Notes: generated by a model not told the origin, from the sequence alone. A DNA stretch of 6,325 bases from an uncultured Solobacterium sp. (GCA_938041275.1 CALISH010000058.1:1-6325), one strand, 5' to 3'; positions 1 through 6,229 are shown, counted from the first letter of the stretch. A program made the numbers and translations.

Positions 1-51
1 CTATCTCAAATACGATTTTATTTTATCTATATGGTACAACTGGTTTAGCGT

Positions 52-447
52 TTACTTTAAAGGTATCTTTTTACCAAATAAAAGTGTGATGATTGGCACA
101 AACAATACATATAGCGTTGTAAGAAAGCCAGCTTTCGCAACTGGCACCGTCAACATCGCAATCTGTTGTACAATACTACCAATCGATAAGGCAAGCCCAC
201 ATAATACAGAGCCTAATAATAGCTTCATTTTTTCTTCCTTCGTCTTAGGACGAATCACATGTGTGCGTTTCTTATCTAAGATCGGAATGATTGCTAGTAG
301 TGAAAAACCCGCAATCAAAAAACGGATTGTTGAAAACGTCCAGGGGCCAATATAGTTCATTCCCACATTCTGTGCCACAAACGCACAACCCCAGATAATC
401 GATGCCAATATCAACAATAAATTACTTTTCGAAAAGAAATTTCTCAT
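52..447 (-). pseudogene. Truncated EamA/DMT-family permease (N-terminal part only)
   Basis: The 131-residue product matches the N-terminal EamA domain of drug/metabolite transporter permeases. It has a short basic N-terminus, a first membrane segment with the IIWGCAFVAQ motif (about residues 11-29), a second segment after IGPWTFSTIRF (about 35-56), a basic cytoplasmic loop (57-72), then segments at about 74-93 and 98-123. Family members usually have about 300 residues, ten segments and two EamA repeats. Here a TAA follows KKIPLK, exactly where the fifth segment should begin. None of the three leftward frames in the remaining 51 nt gives a convincing membrane segment, so a simple one-base frameshift does not restore the protein within the window. 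The ATG overlaps the upstream gene's TGA (ATGA), with a GAGG site 6 nt before it, so it is the last visible operon gene. It is probably a decayed or truncated gene, and the substrate is unknown. Confidence 0.7.
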
Positions 448-1844
448 AGCCTACCTCGATGGAAACGAATTATTTTCGCAGATTCAATAAACTGTACATC
501 ATTCAATTTTATCTCTAAAAGATCTCTAAAAAACTCTTTCGCAAAGCTTGTCTTTTTTAGTGATTCCCCTAGCATTTCATAGCCATATCCTCTTTGCAGA
601 AAATCACTTGTTAAAACACAATATTCCCTTTCTTCATCAAGCGGTTTTCCATCAATTGTAATTGTTTGCAAATCACAATCTACCTGCACATTTTGGCTTA
701 CCGCTAATGTACCAAGTTCTTTACCACGAAATCCTGCCCAACGATTTGGAGTCATATGGATATATTCTTCTTTTTGCGAGGCAAGTATCGCATCCTTAAT
801 TTGTTTTCCAGACCATACTAAAGTCGTTGGATTTAATGGGGATGGAGAAACCTCCAAAAGATTTAACTTCGTAACTTCCTTGGCAATTCCTTTTGAAAGG
901 ATTCCATGATTGATCAAAGCCAAATCCGAAGGATACGTCTTCCACATCATATCCGCAAGCACATTCATTGCCATGCATTCATGTTCAATTGAAAACTCTA
1001 AATCTTGTGGTAAGACGTAAAGAACTTTACTGAGCTCTCTGATAGCTATTTCAGTTTGTTGTGCTATCACAGATTCAGTCTGAGGATCTTTTTCTTTTTC
1101 CACCACAATATTTTCTCCAGATGCAGACACAACATGATAATCATCATCTACTTCCAACGTTAATTTACCAAGATACTTAGCCCAACAACCACTTTGATGA
1201 ATCCAAGTACCATTGATATACTCCGCCTCATCCATCTCTGTATGAGAATGTCCACCAATGATACAATCTAAACCATCCACCATTTCCGCAATCACACGGT
1301 CTTTCTTAATACCACCATGAGATAGCAGAATTGAAATATCATAATTACCCTTTTCTTGTACAAGAATATCTTGTACAAGTGGTGTTGGTTCGAGTAGTTT
1401 CACACCACACATATCTGTAAATGCAGTGCTTTCAGGGCTCTCTCCCCAGTATGGTGAAATACCAATGATTAAAACACGTATACCATTACGCTTAAGGGTG
1501 ATAAATGGTAAAACACCAGAAATAGACTCTTTATTCAAACGGAAAAGATTTGCGGATAGTAAGGGAAAGTATTGATTTGTCATTTCCTCTAAATACTCCA
1601 TACCCGCAAAGAACTCATTGTTTCCAATTGCCATTGCATCATAACCAGCATGCTTTAATAATTCAATACCACCCACTCCATGGGTACCATTAATCATTAC
1701 CGACTTCTGGTCGCAAAAATCTCCTGCATCAAGCAGGAAATCTTTTTCAAAATTTATATGTTCACGAATATAACGTACAATTGCCGAGAAATCCTCAAAT
1801 TGACTATGTACATCATTTGTATGCCAAATTGTTATCTTCTTCAT
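444..1844 (-). CDS. Cytoplasmic 5'-nucleotidase/UDP-sugar hydrolase-like metallophosphoesterase (YunD-type)
   Basis: The 466-residue protein has the two-domain layout of the UshA/5'-nucleotidase family. The N-terminal calcineurin-like domain (about 1-245) carries the di-metal motifs HTNDVHS (D11, H13), DAGDFCD (D42), GNNEF (N75), SHGG (H176) and GGHSH (H199, H201). The C-terminal 5'-nucleotidase domain (about 270-460) includes INHGILSKGI and NRWAGFRGKELG. There is no signal peptide, so it should act in the cytosol, like B. subtilis YunD, probably on nucleotides or nucleotide sugars; the substrate is not proven. The usual GNHExxD motif reads GNNEFF here, so the His of the catalytic dyad is absent. 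The reading frame is open 33 codons further upstream, but I chose the ATG at 1844: it has AGGAGG 5 nt before it, and homologues begin with this TNDxHS strand. It starts 1 nt after the CDF stop and overlaps the EamA start by 4 nt. Confidence 0.9.
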   Translation of the reverse strand: MKKITIWHTNDVHSQFEDFSAIVRYIREHINFEKDFLLDAGDFCDQKSVMINGTHGVGGIELLKHAGYDAMAIGNNEFFAGMEYLEEMTNQYFPLLSANLFRLNKESISGVLPFITLKRNGIRVLIIGISPYWGESPESTAFTDMCGVKLLEPTPLVQDILVQEKGNYDISILLSHGGIKKDRVIAEMVDGLDCIIGGHSHTEMDEAEYINGTWIHQSGCWAKYLGKLTLEVDDDYHVVSASGENIVVEKEKDPQTESVIAQQTEIAIRELSKVLYVLPQDLEFSIEHECMAMNVLADMMWKTYPSDLALINHGILSKGIAKEVTKLNLLEVSPSPLNPTTLVWSGKQIKDAILASQKEEYIHMTPNRWAGFRGKELGTLAVSQNVQVDCDLQTITIDGKPLDEEREYCVLTSDFLQRGYGYEMLGESLKKTSFAKEFFRDLLEIKLNDVQFIESAKIIRFHRGRL

Positions 1845-1845
1845 A

Positions 1846-3021
1846 TCAGCCTCCTGTATACGGATGATCGAATGTAATAACAGTATAAATCTTATTCGGA
1901 TACTTTTCAAAGTGACGGTCAATCTCTGCTTTGATTTGATCATCCTCTAAATGGAAACCATAAGGAATCACCAAATCAAATACAAGATTAGTATGTTCAT
2001 CGCCTCGTATAGTTCTAAAATCATGAACTGTAATTGCCGGATCAATCTGTGAAAGAATACGTTTTAAATCTTCAAAATATGCATTGGTAATTGGATTATC
2101 ATATTCAATTGGATCCATATGCAATGTCATCATCACATGTAGTGTATCTCCAACTTCTCGTTCTGCTTGGTCGATAATATCGTGAATCTTTACAATATTC
2201 ATCTTCGCATCTACTTCCGCATGCGCACTACCAATCTTAACGCCAGGTCCATAATCATGAATGATTAAATCATGCAGGCCTCGAATTTCTTTATATTTTA
2301 AAATGGTTTCGCGAATTTGTTTTACCAACACTTTATCTGCTGGTTTTCCAATTAAACGATCAATGATTTCTTTAATCAATTCATATCCCGACTTCAATAT
2401 GAAACACGCAATCACAAGTGTTGCAACACCATCAAATGGGAATGTTGTTTTGAGTTGACTCAATAACATCGCCACAATCGTAATTAACGTTGACCATGCA
2501 TCATTACGTGCATCCTGTGCCGTCGCAATCATCGCAAGATTATCAATTCTCTTTCCAATTGTATGGTTGAGATAACTGATCCACAGCTTAACACCAATGG
2601 ATACTACCAGTATTAACAAGAGCATTGGTCGAAATAGAATCTCATTTGGTTCCATTATCTGTTGGATGCCCTGTTTGATTAGTTCAAAACTTACGGTAAA
2701 GATAACCACCACAATCACAAAACTAACCACATACTCTACTCGGCCATGTCCAAACGGATGTTCTTTATCCGCTGGCTTACTTGCAATACGATATCCCAAC
2801 ACCGTCACAAGGCATGTCATCACATCGGATAGGTTATTAAAGCCATCCGACATGATAGAAACAGAACCCGTCATAAAACCAATTGTTAATTTTACGATGA
2901 ATAATAATAGGTTTGCGATAATCCCAATAATACTCGTTAGCTTTCCATACGCAAAGCGTACGGTTTCATTTTGAATATCATCCGCATTTTTAATATATTT
3001 TTTTATCAGATAGTTTATCAT
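1846..3021 (-). CDS. Cation diffusion facilitator transporter, predicted Mn2+ exporter (MntE-like)
   Basis: The 391-residue protein is a full-length CDF (cation efflux) antiporter. It has six membrane segments in about residues 28-215 and a cytoplasmic metal-sensing domain in about 230-310, followed by an extra C-terminal stretch to 391. The second segment carries SDGFNNLSD, giving N62xxxD66, and the fifth carries AQDARNDAWST, giving D170xxxD174. Zinc exporters such as CzcD have H/D-xxx-D with His at these sites; an Asn-Asp/Asp-Asp site is the arrangement described for pneumococcal MntE, so Mn2+ is the likely substrate (inference). KEHPFGHGR (87-95), the conserved loop motif of the family, is also present. 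The ATG at 3021 has AAGGAA 7 nt upstream; the GTG at 3027 is too close to that site. It is the second gene of the leftward operon. Its last codons (GGA GGC TGA) supply the ribosome site for the phosphoesterase. Confidence 0.92.
   Translation of the reverse strand: MINYLIKKYIKNADDIQNETVRFAYGKLTSIIGIIANLLLFIVKLTIGFMTGSVSIMSDGFNNLSDVMTCLVTVLGYRIASKPADKEHPFGHGRVEYVVSFVIVVVIFTVSFELIKQGIQQIMEPNEILFRPMLLLILVVSIGVKLWISYLNHTIGKRIDNLAMIATAQDARNDAWSTLITIVAMLLSQLKTTFPFDGVATLVIACFILKSGYELIKEIIDRLIGKPADKVLVKQIRETILKYKEIRGLHDLIIHDYGPGVKIGSAHAEVDAKMNIVKIHDIIDQAEREVGDTLHVMMTLHMDPIEYDNPITNAYFEDLKRILSQIDPAITVHDFRTIRGDEHTNLVFDLVIPYGFHLEDDQIKAEIDRHFEKYPNKIYTVITFDHPYTGG
1850..1855 (-). promoter_or_regulatory. Ribosome binding site of the metallophosphoesterase, inside the CDF 3' end
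   Basis: A perfect AGGAGG on the minus strand is formed by the last Gly-Gly codons of the CDF gene and lies 5 nt before the ATG at 1844. It rules out the longer upstream reading frame as the start and suggests translational coupling between the two genes. Confidence 0.85.
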
Positions 3022-3028
3022 AAGCACT

Positions 3029-3034
3029 TTCCTT
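3029..3034 (-). promoter_or_regulatory. Ribosome binding site deciding the CDF start
   Basis: AAGGAA on the minus strand lies 7 nt before the ATG at 3021 but only 1 nt before the in-frame GTG at 3027. The ATG is therefore the start. Confidence 0.7.
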
Positions 3035-3044
3035 AGTACCTATT

Positions 3045-3551
3045 TTAACGTAACGTAGCCTTCTTATCCAAGGTATTTGCATATTCTTTTGTAAAGAATA
3101 ATGCGATTCCATAAGAACATAATATAGGCATGAATACAATTGTGATAAATACCATTGTATAGCCAAACTGTAAGGAACTTAACGGTAATACAACAGCAAC
3201 CCCAATAAACACAAACATCAAAGATAAAATATGTCCTAATAATTCTGATACTGTGTGGAAATGATACTTCACCCAATTCACCGCAAAGATTACAGAAGCG
3301 TATGCGGATACCTCTAACATTGGCAATGTTATCTGTAAACCAACCATACGAATCACTCCGCTTAACACAATACCAATAACGAACATCTGTATCAAACTAT
3401 CCTTCATCTTTTCATATCCGATAAACTCACAAGTTAAGAATGCAGATACAATACTGCACGCTAGTGAAGGTAGTGTATATCCATTGATTGCGTAGGCAAT
3501 TGCTAGAAATAACACGGAACGATTTACGAAATATAGTTGTTTGTTTGTCAT
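3045..3551 (-). CDS. Small integral membrane protein of unknown function
   Basis: The 168-residue product is strongly hydrophobic, and I do not recognise its family. Likely membrane segments lie at about residues 9-24, 27-45, 53-72, 78-95, 104-124 and 130-153 (five or six in all). A short basic C-terminal tail (KEYANTLDKKATLR) follows, and there is no soluble domain, cleavable signal peptide or obvious catalytic motif. The ATG at 3551 is preferred over the GTG at 3560, because the AAAGGTG ribosome site overlaps that GTG and lies 6 nt before the ATG. It is the promoter-proximal gene of the operon and ends 23 nt before the CDF start, so a role linked to the transporter or metallophosphoesterase is possible but unproven. 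It is too short to be a typical complete ten-segment transporter. The gene looks intact, with codon use like its neighbours. Confidence 0.75.
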   Translation of the reverse strand: MTNKQLYFVNRSVLFLAIAYAINGYTLPSLACSIVSAFLTCEFIGYEKMKDSLIQMFVIGIVLSGVIRMVGLQITLPMLEVSAYASVIFAVNWVKYHFHTVSELLGHILSLMFVFIGVAVVLPLSSLQFGYTMVFITIVFMPILCSYGIALFFTKEYANTLDKKATLR

Positions 3552-3557
3552 ATTTAT

Positions 3558-3565
3558 CACCTTTT
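3558..3565 (-). promoter_or_regulatory. Ribosome binding site deciding the membrane-protein start
   Basis: AAAAGGTG on the minus strand ends 6 nt before the ATG at 3551. Its last three bases form the alternative GTG codon at 3560, which therefore cannot use it. Confidence 0.7.
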
Positions 3566-3573
3566 CTACATGG

Positions 3574-3579
3574 ATTATC
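3574..3579 (-). promoter_or_regulatory. Candidate -10 box for the leftward operon
   Basis: GATAAT on the minus strand lies about 23 nt upstream of the membrane-protein start codon at 3551, matching five of six bases of the sigma-A -10 consensus. No good -35 box sits at the ideal distance; the expected position (about 3597-3602) falls on the left arm of the inverted repeat. This is inferred only. Confidence 0.35.
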
Positions 3580-3593
3580 TTAACAGTTAGGTA

Positions 3594-3599
3594 TATAAT
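3594..3599 (+). promoter_or_regulatory. Candidate -10 box for the WYL-sir2 operon
   Basis: A perfect TATAAT lies 33 nt before the regulator's ATG. A weak -35 (TGGATT, 3571-3576) is 17 nt upstream. Transcription would start near 3606, inside the inverted repeat that begins at 3597. Confidence 0.5.
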
Positions 3600-3626
3600 T
3601 GATGTGCATAAAAATGCACATCAATT
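3597..3626. promoter_or_regulatory. Perfect 12-bp inverted repeat, probable operator of the WYL regulator
   Basis: The arms AATTGATGTGCA (3597-3608) and TGCACATCAATT (3615-3626) are perfectly complementary and separated by TAAAAA. The repeat overlaps the end of the rightward -10 box and the predicted start site, and ends 6 nt before the regulator's ATG. It also falls where the -35 region of the divergent promoter would lie. It has no T-tract, so an intrinsic terminator is unlikely. A dimeric helix-turn-helix protein bound here could repress its own gene and influence the leftward operon. The operator role is inferred; the symmetry is directly visible. Confidence 0.65.
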
Positions 3627-3632
3627 AAGAAT

Positions 3633-4577
3633 ATGAAAAACACAAACGCACTCCCATTACAAATTCTTGAAATACTGCGTCAATATCCAGATCAAGAACA
3701 TTTAATTTCAATGCCCGAACTACAGGCTATCTTAGAATCAGAAGGTTTTCCTTCGAATCGACGTACTGTATATCGCGCAATTGAGACACTACGAGAATAC
3801 AACTATGATATTCGCTATGAATTTCATAAGTTTTACTCTGGTTATTACCTCCTACCATACTTCAACGAAGCAGAATATTTTATTCTTTCCGATTATTTAA
3901 ACCAACAAACAACATTATCAAATCAAGAAGTTAGTACAATACAATCTAAACTCCAGACACTTGCAAGCCCATATCACAGTTTCAAACGTAAGCCTAGAGC
4001 ACATACAAATAATCAAGATATTCTGTCCAACATTAAACTGATTTTACATGCGATCAAGCATTCCTATCAGATTTCCTTCTACTACTTCGACTATACAATT
4101 TCCAAGGAAAAGAAATACCGCAAAAATAAAAAGCGTTATATTTTAACGCCTTATGCTGTCACCTCCTACGAAGGAAAATATTATTGTGTACTCTATAGTG
4201 AGAAGTATCAATCCTTTACAAACTATCGTATTGATAAGATGGAAACCGTTCGTCTAATTGAACAATCAGTAGAGACAATCGCATTCAACTTAGATGAGCA
4301 CCTACAAACATCCATGAAGATGTATGCAGGGAAAGCAGAAACAATTACCATCAAATGTACGACTGATATGGCAAGTATCATCCAAGATGAATTTGGTAGT
4401 CATATGATCATTACAGAAGTAAAAGACAACTCCTTTACAGTAAGCTTAAAAACAGCGATTACTCCAACCCTTTTAAGTTGGCTCTTGTTATTTTATAATC
4501 GCGTAACAGTAATCCAACCAGCAGAGTTAAAAGAAAAATTATTAACAATCGCAAATACAGTAATCGATACCTATTAG
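3633..4577 (+). CDS. WYL-domain transcriptional regulator (HTH-WYL-WCX)
   Basis: The 314-residue protein has the YafY-like order of domains. A winged helix-turn-helix occupies about residues 6-70, with recognition helix SNRRTVYRAIETL (41-53), followed by a linker helix region (75-130). The WYL ligand-sensing domain covers about 135-212, with ISFYYFDYT, the basic KKYRKNKKRY stretch, LTPYAV and NYRIDKM. A C-terminal WCX-like extension covers about 236-312. The name-giving Trp-Tyr-Leu triplet reads YYC (183-185), a tolerated type of variation. WYL proteins sense small ligands or nucleic acids and act as repressors or activators; this ligand is unknown. The start has only a weak AAG ribosome site 5 nt upstream but fits homologues. 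It is divergent from the membrane operon across a probable operator and lies 11 nt upstream of the sirtuin gene, with which it is surely cotranscribed. Confidence 0.9.
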   Translation: MKNTNALPLQILEILRQYPDQEHLISMPELQAILESEGFPSNRRTVYRAIETLREYNYDIRYEFHKFYSGYYLLPYFNEAEYFILSDYLNQQTTLSNQEVSTIQSKLQTLASPYHSFKRKPRAHTNNQDILSNIKLILHAIKHSYQISFYYFDYTISKEKKYRKNKKRYILTPYAVTSYEGKYYCVLYSEKYQSFTNYRIDKMETVRLIEQSVETIAFNLDEHLQTSMKMYAGKAETITIKCTTDMASIIQDEFGSHMIITEVKDNSFTVSLKTAITPTLLSWLLLFYNRVTVIQPAELKEKLLTIANTVIDTY

Positions 4578-4588
4578 AAAGGAACCCT

Positions 4589-5311
4589 ATGAACGAACAG
4601 ATACAAGAACTTCAAGAAATTATCGACAATTCAAATCATATCATATTCTTTACTGGTGCAGGCGTATCCACCGCAAGTGGTATTCCTGATTTCCGTAGCA
4701 CAGATGGACTCTACAATCAAAAGTATCAATTTCCACCAGAAGAAATCCTAAGTCACCATTTCTTCAAACAACATACAGAGGAATTCTTCCGCTTTTATCG
4801 CGATAAGATGTTATATCCAGATGTTAAGCCCTCTTTTGTACATCAATATATCGCCTCTTTAGAAAAGCGCAACAAAAAGGTTACCGTCATCACGCAGAAC
4901 ATTGATGGCTTACATCAACTAGCCGGTTCAACAAACGTATTAGAATTACATGGCAGTGTTTTACGTAATACATGCATGCAATGCCATACAAAGTATTCTC
5001 TGGATGATATTCTAACTATGGATACTGTACCACATTGTCCTAAATGTAACGGTATCATCAAACCTGATGTAGTCTTGTATGAAGAAGGATTAGATGAAAC
5101 TATTCTCAATCAGGCTTTACATGCATTACAAACTGCAGATACCTGTATCGTATTAGGTACATCTCTTGTTGTATATCCAGCCGCAGGACTACTGCGTTAT
5201 TTTGGCGGTGATAAACTTGTTCTAATTAATCGTGACCAAACAAGTTATGACTCTACCGCAGATTTAACAATACATGATGACTTCATCAATATCTTTCCGA
5301 ACTTAAAATAA
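4589..5311 (+). CDS. NAD-dependent Sir2 family protein deacylase (sirtuin)
   Basis: The 240-residue protein is a complete single-domain bacterial sirtuin that removes acyl groups from lysines using NAD+, giving nicotinamide and O-acyl-ADP-ribose. The NAD-binding motifs are GAGVSTASGIPDFRS (23-37), TQNIDGLH (102-109), GTSLVVYPA (190-198) and INRD (213-216). The catalytic base is H121 in LELHGS. A four-cysteine zinc module is intact (C129, C132, C150, C153). KPDVVLYEE (158-166) corresponds to the substrate-binding strand that usually reads RPxVVxFGE; this Y-E-E form should keep the fold but may shift acyl preference (inference). The Tyr/Arg pair diagnostic of class III desuccinylases is absent. 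An AAAGGAA site precedes the ATG by 5 nt. It is the second gene of the regulator operon, and a strong terminator begins at its stop codon. Targets cannot be told from sequence. Confidence 0.95.
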   Translation: MNEQIQELQEIIDNSNHIIFFTGAGVSTASGIPDFRSTDGLYNQKYQFPPEEILSHHFFKQHTEEFFRFYRDKMLYPDVKPSFVHQYIASLEKRNKKVTVITQNIDGLHQLAGSTNVLELHGSVLRNTCMQCHTKYSLDDILTMDTVPHCPKCNGIIKPDVVLYEEGLDETILNQALHALQTADTCIVLGTSLVVYPAAGLLRYFGGDKLVLINRDQTSYDSTADLTIHDDFINIFPNLK

Positions 5312-5358
5312 AGGCTTAATCAACTTCACTTCGTGGGGTTCATTAAGCTTTTCTTTTT
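5310..5358. terminator. Bidirectional intrinsic terminator between convergent operons
   Basis: The left arm starts at the sirtuin stop codon. Its lower stem pairs AAGGCTTAAT with ATTAAGCTT (one G-T wobble). After a C-C mismatch, an 8-bp upper stem AACTTCAC/GTGGGGTT closes a TTC loop. TTTTCTTTTT follows on the plus strand. On the minus strand the hairpin is followed by a T-rich stretch (TTTATTTT), so it can also stop the leftward glycosylase operon, whose stop codon is at 5357-5359. Confidence 0.9.
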
Positions 5359-5725
5359 ACAATGAGAAATGAACACCCTTTTTCCTCAGGTTCTCTATAC
5401 ATTCAAGTAAGTATTCATGATTATGTTCTTTATAAATTGGAGTATCTACCTCAACTTCTTCAAGATCAGCATACTTTTCTGCTATCTTCCCTCGATAATT
5501 CTTATCTCTCCATTCTACAGAAACTTGATATCCTCTTTTTTCCATTTCATCCATAACTAATGAATGATAACGATATAGACAATATGGAGAGTACAAAAAT
5601 ACATAATTTACTGTTCGATGTTTCTTTTCCCATCCATTACCTCTTAATGCACAACATTCTCTATGTTGTCCAAGAAGTTGATTTTTAGGCAATTGCGTAA
5701 TCATTTGTTCATGCCAGAGTCTCAT
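5357..5725 (-). CDS. Pyrimidine dimer DNA glycosylase-like protein (T4 endonuclease V superfamily)
   Basis: The 122-residue protein matches the small bacterial family related to T4 endonuclease V (DenV), which cuts the glycosidic bond at UV-induced pyrimidine dimers and nicks the abasic site. Family landmarks are the N-terminal MRLWHE, LLGQHRECCALRGNGW (17-32), NYVFLYSPYCLYRYHSLVM (40-58), and MEKRGYQVSxEW (61-72). R22 and E23 fall where Arg22 and catalytic Glu23 lie in T4 endonuclease V. The T4 nucleophile, the amino group of Thr2, has no Thr here: residue 2 is Arg. Of two adjacent ATGs I chose 5725, because AGGAG lies 6 nt before it and family members start MRLW; the one at 5728 is only 3 nt from that site. 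The gene overlaps the end of the YbgA-like gene by 17 nt. Bacterial members are often annotated as hypothetical, so enzymatic activity is inferred. Confidence 0.85.
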   Translation of the reverse strand: MRLWHEQMITQLPKNQLLGQHRECCALRGNGWEKKHRTVNYVFLYSPYCLYRYHSLVMDEMEKRGYQVSVEWRDKNYRGKIAEKYADLEEVEVDTPIYKEHNHEYLLECIENLRKKGVHFSL

Positions 5726-6131
5726 CATATTCTCCTGTTAATAAAGTAGATTCTTGTAAATATTTATTTGGATATTTCTTTAATAAACCCTTGATATATT
5801 CAATCACAGCTTCTTGATTCGATTCCTCTGTCATATATTTTTCCAGCATGCTAAATAGGTCCTGTTTTTCAATATCACTTGCGTCTTTCTTGAAATATCC
5901 CCAAACATGAAGAATCGCATTATTAAAATCTTTTTTACTCTCTTCTACATCTCTTAGATTTAAGATTTTTTCTTTTAGATATAGAATATCAACTTCTTTT
6001 TCTTTCAAGTATTCTCTGATTTCTAGGTATACTTTATGTGATTTGCTTAACACATAATATTTATTTTTAGCCCATAGTACTTCACATTCTCTTCTCATAT
6101 TCGTGTTATTCACATTAGTACCCGCTTTCAT
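5709..6131 (-). CDS. YbgA-like DUF1722 domain protein
   Basis: With the ATG at 6131 the product has 140 residues. It carries the DUF1722 (YbgA) pattern: an N-terminal LWAKNKYYVLSKSHKVYLEI segment, a middle NAILHVWGYFKK motif followed by acidic EKxDLF, and a C-terminal segment with LLKKYPNKYLQESTLL. It is soluble, highly charged and largely helical, with no signal peptide or membrane segment. The biochemical function of DUF1722 is not settled; E. coli ybgA lies next to the photolyase gene phr. Here the gene overlaps the pyrimidine-dimer glycosylase gene, whose ribosome site lies inside its last codons, so the two are cotranscribed and probably coupled. The start is uncertain: GTG 6149, ATG 6131 and ATG 6098 are all in frame, and none has a clear ribosome site. 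Homology would be kept even with the shortest form, beginning MRRECEVLWAK. Confidence 0.8.
   Translation of the reverse strand: MKAGTNVNNTNMRRECEVLWAKNKYYVLSKSHKVYLEIREYLKEKEVDILYLKEKILNLRDVEESKKDFNNAILHVWGYFKKDASDIEKQDLFSMLEKYMTEESNQEAVIEYIKGLLKKYPNKYLQESTLLTGEYDETLA
5732..5736 (-). promoter_or_regulatory. Ribosome binding site of the glycosylase, inside the ybgA-like gene
   Basis: AGGAG on the minus strand lies 6 nt before the ATG at 5725 and within the last codons of the upstream reading frame. It favours the second of the two consecutive ATGs. Confidence 0.75.
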
Positions 6132-6166
6132 TATATTGTATTTTTTCACAATATGGCATTTTACAT

Positions 6167-6172
6167 ATTATA
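6167..6172 (-). promoter_or_regulatory. Candidate -10 box for the ybgA-like/glycosylase operon
   Basis: A perfect TATAAT on the minus strand would start transcription near 6160, about 30 nt before the ATG at 6131. No recognisable -35 element lies 16-18 nt upstream (the bases there read TATATT), so this is a partial match in AT-rich DNA. Confidence 0.4.
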
Positions 6173-6229
6173 CAATTTAACAACCTATAAATATATAGCG
6201 TCATTTCATCTAGTGCTTGAAATAACAAT

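Noticed and set aside
3..89. Plus-strand open frame ending at a TGA, reading as a short hydrophobic tail
   Set aside because: It has only about 28 codons, is cut by the window edge and overlaps the 3' end of the EamA gene. It was kept only as a remark on the junction, not as a gene.
796..978. 60-codon minus-strand frame inside the metallophosphoesterase gene
   Set aside because: It is an out-of-frame shadow of the conserved C-terminal domain, with no ribosome site or recognisable protein.
1845..1943. 33-residue N-terminal extension of the metallophosphoesterase, which might act as a signal peptide
   Set aside because: It lies entirely within the CDF coding sequence in another frame, lacks a ribosome site, and a perfect AGGAGG precedes the internal ATG at 1844, where homologues start.
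2597..2974. 125-codon plus-strand frame opposite the CDF gene
   Set aside because: It is antisense to conserved membrane segments of a clear CDF protein. Its length follows from the codon composition of the real gene.
3597..3626. The inverted repeat as a terminator or transcription attenuator
   Set aside because: No T-tract follows on either strand, and it sits on a promoter only 6 nt before a start codon, so an operator is more likely.
4589..5311. Sir2 gene next to a WYL regulator as a phage-defence NADase system
   Set aside because: The protein is a standalone sirtuin with an intact four-cysteine zinc module and catalytic His. Defence SIR2 proteins are usually zinc-less and fused to, or paired with, other effector or sensor domains, none of which is present here.
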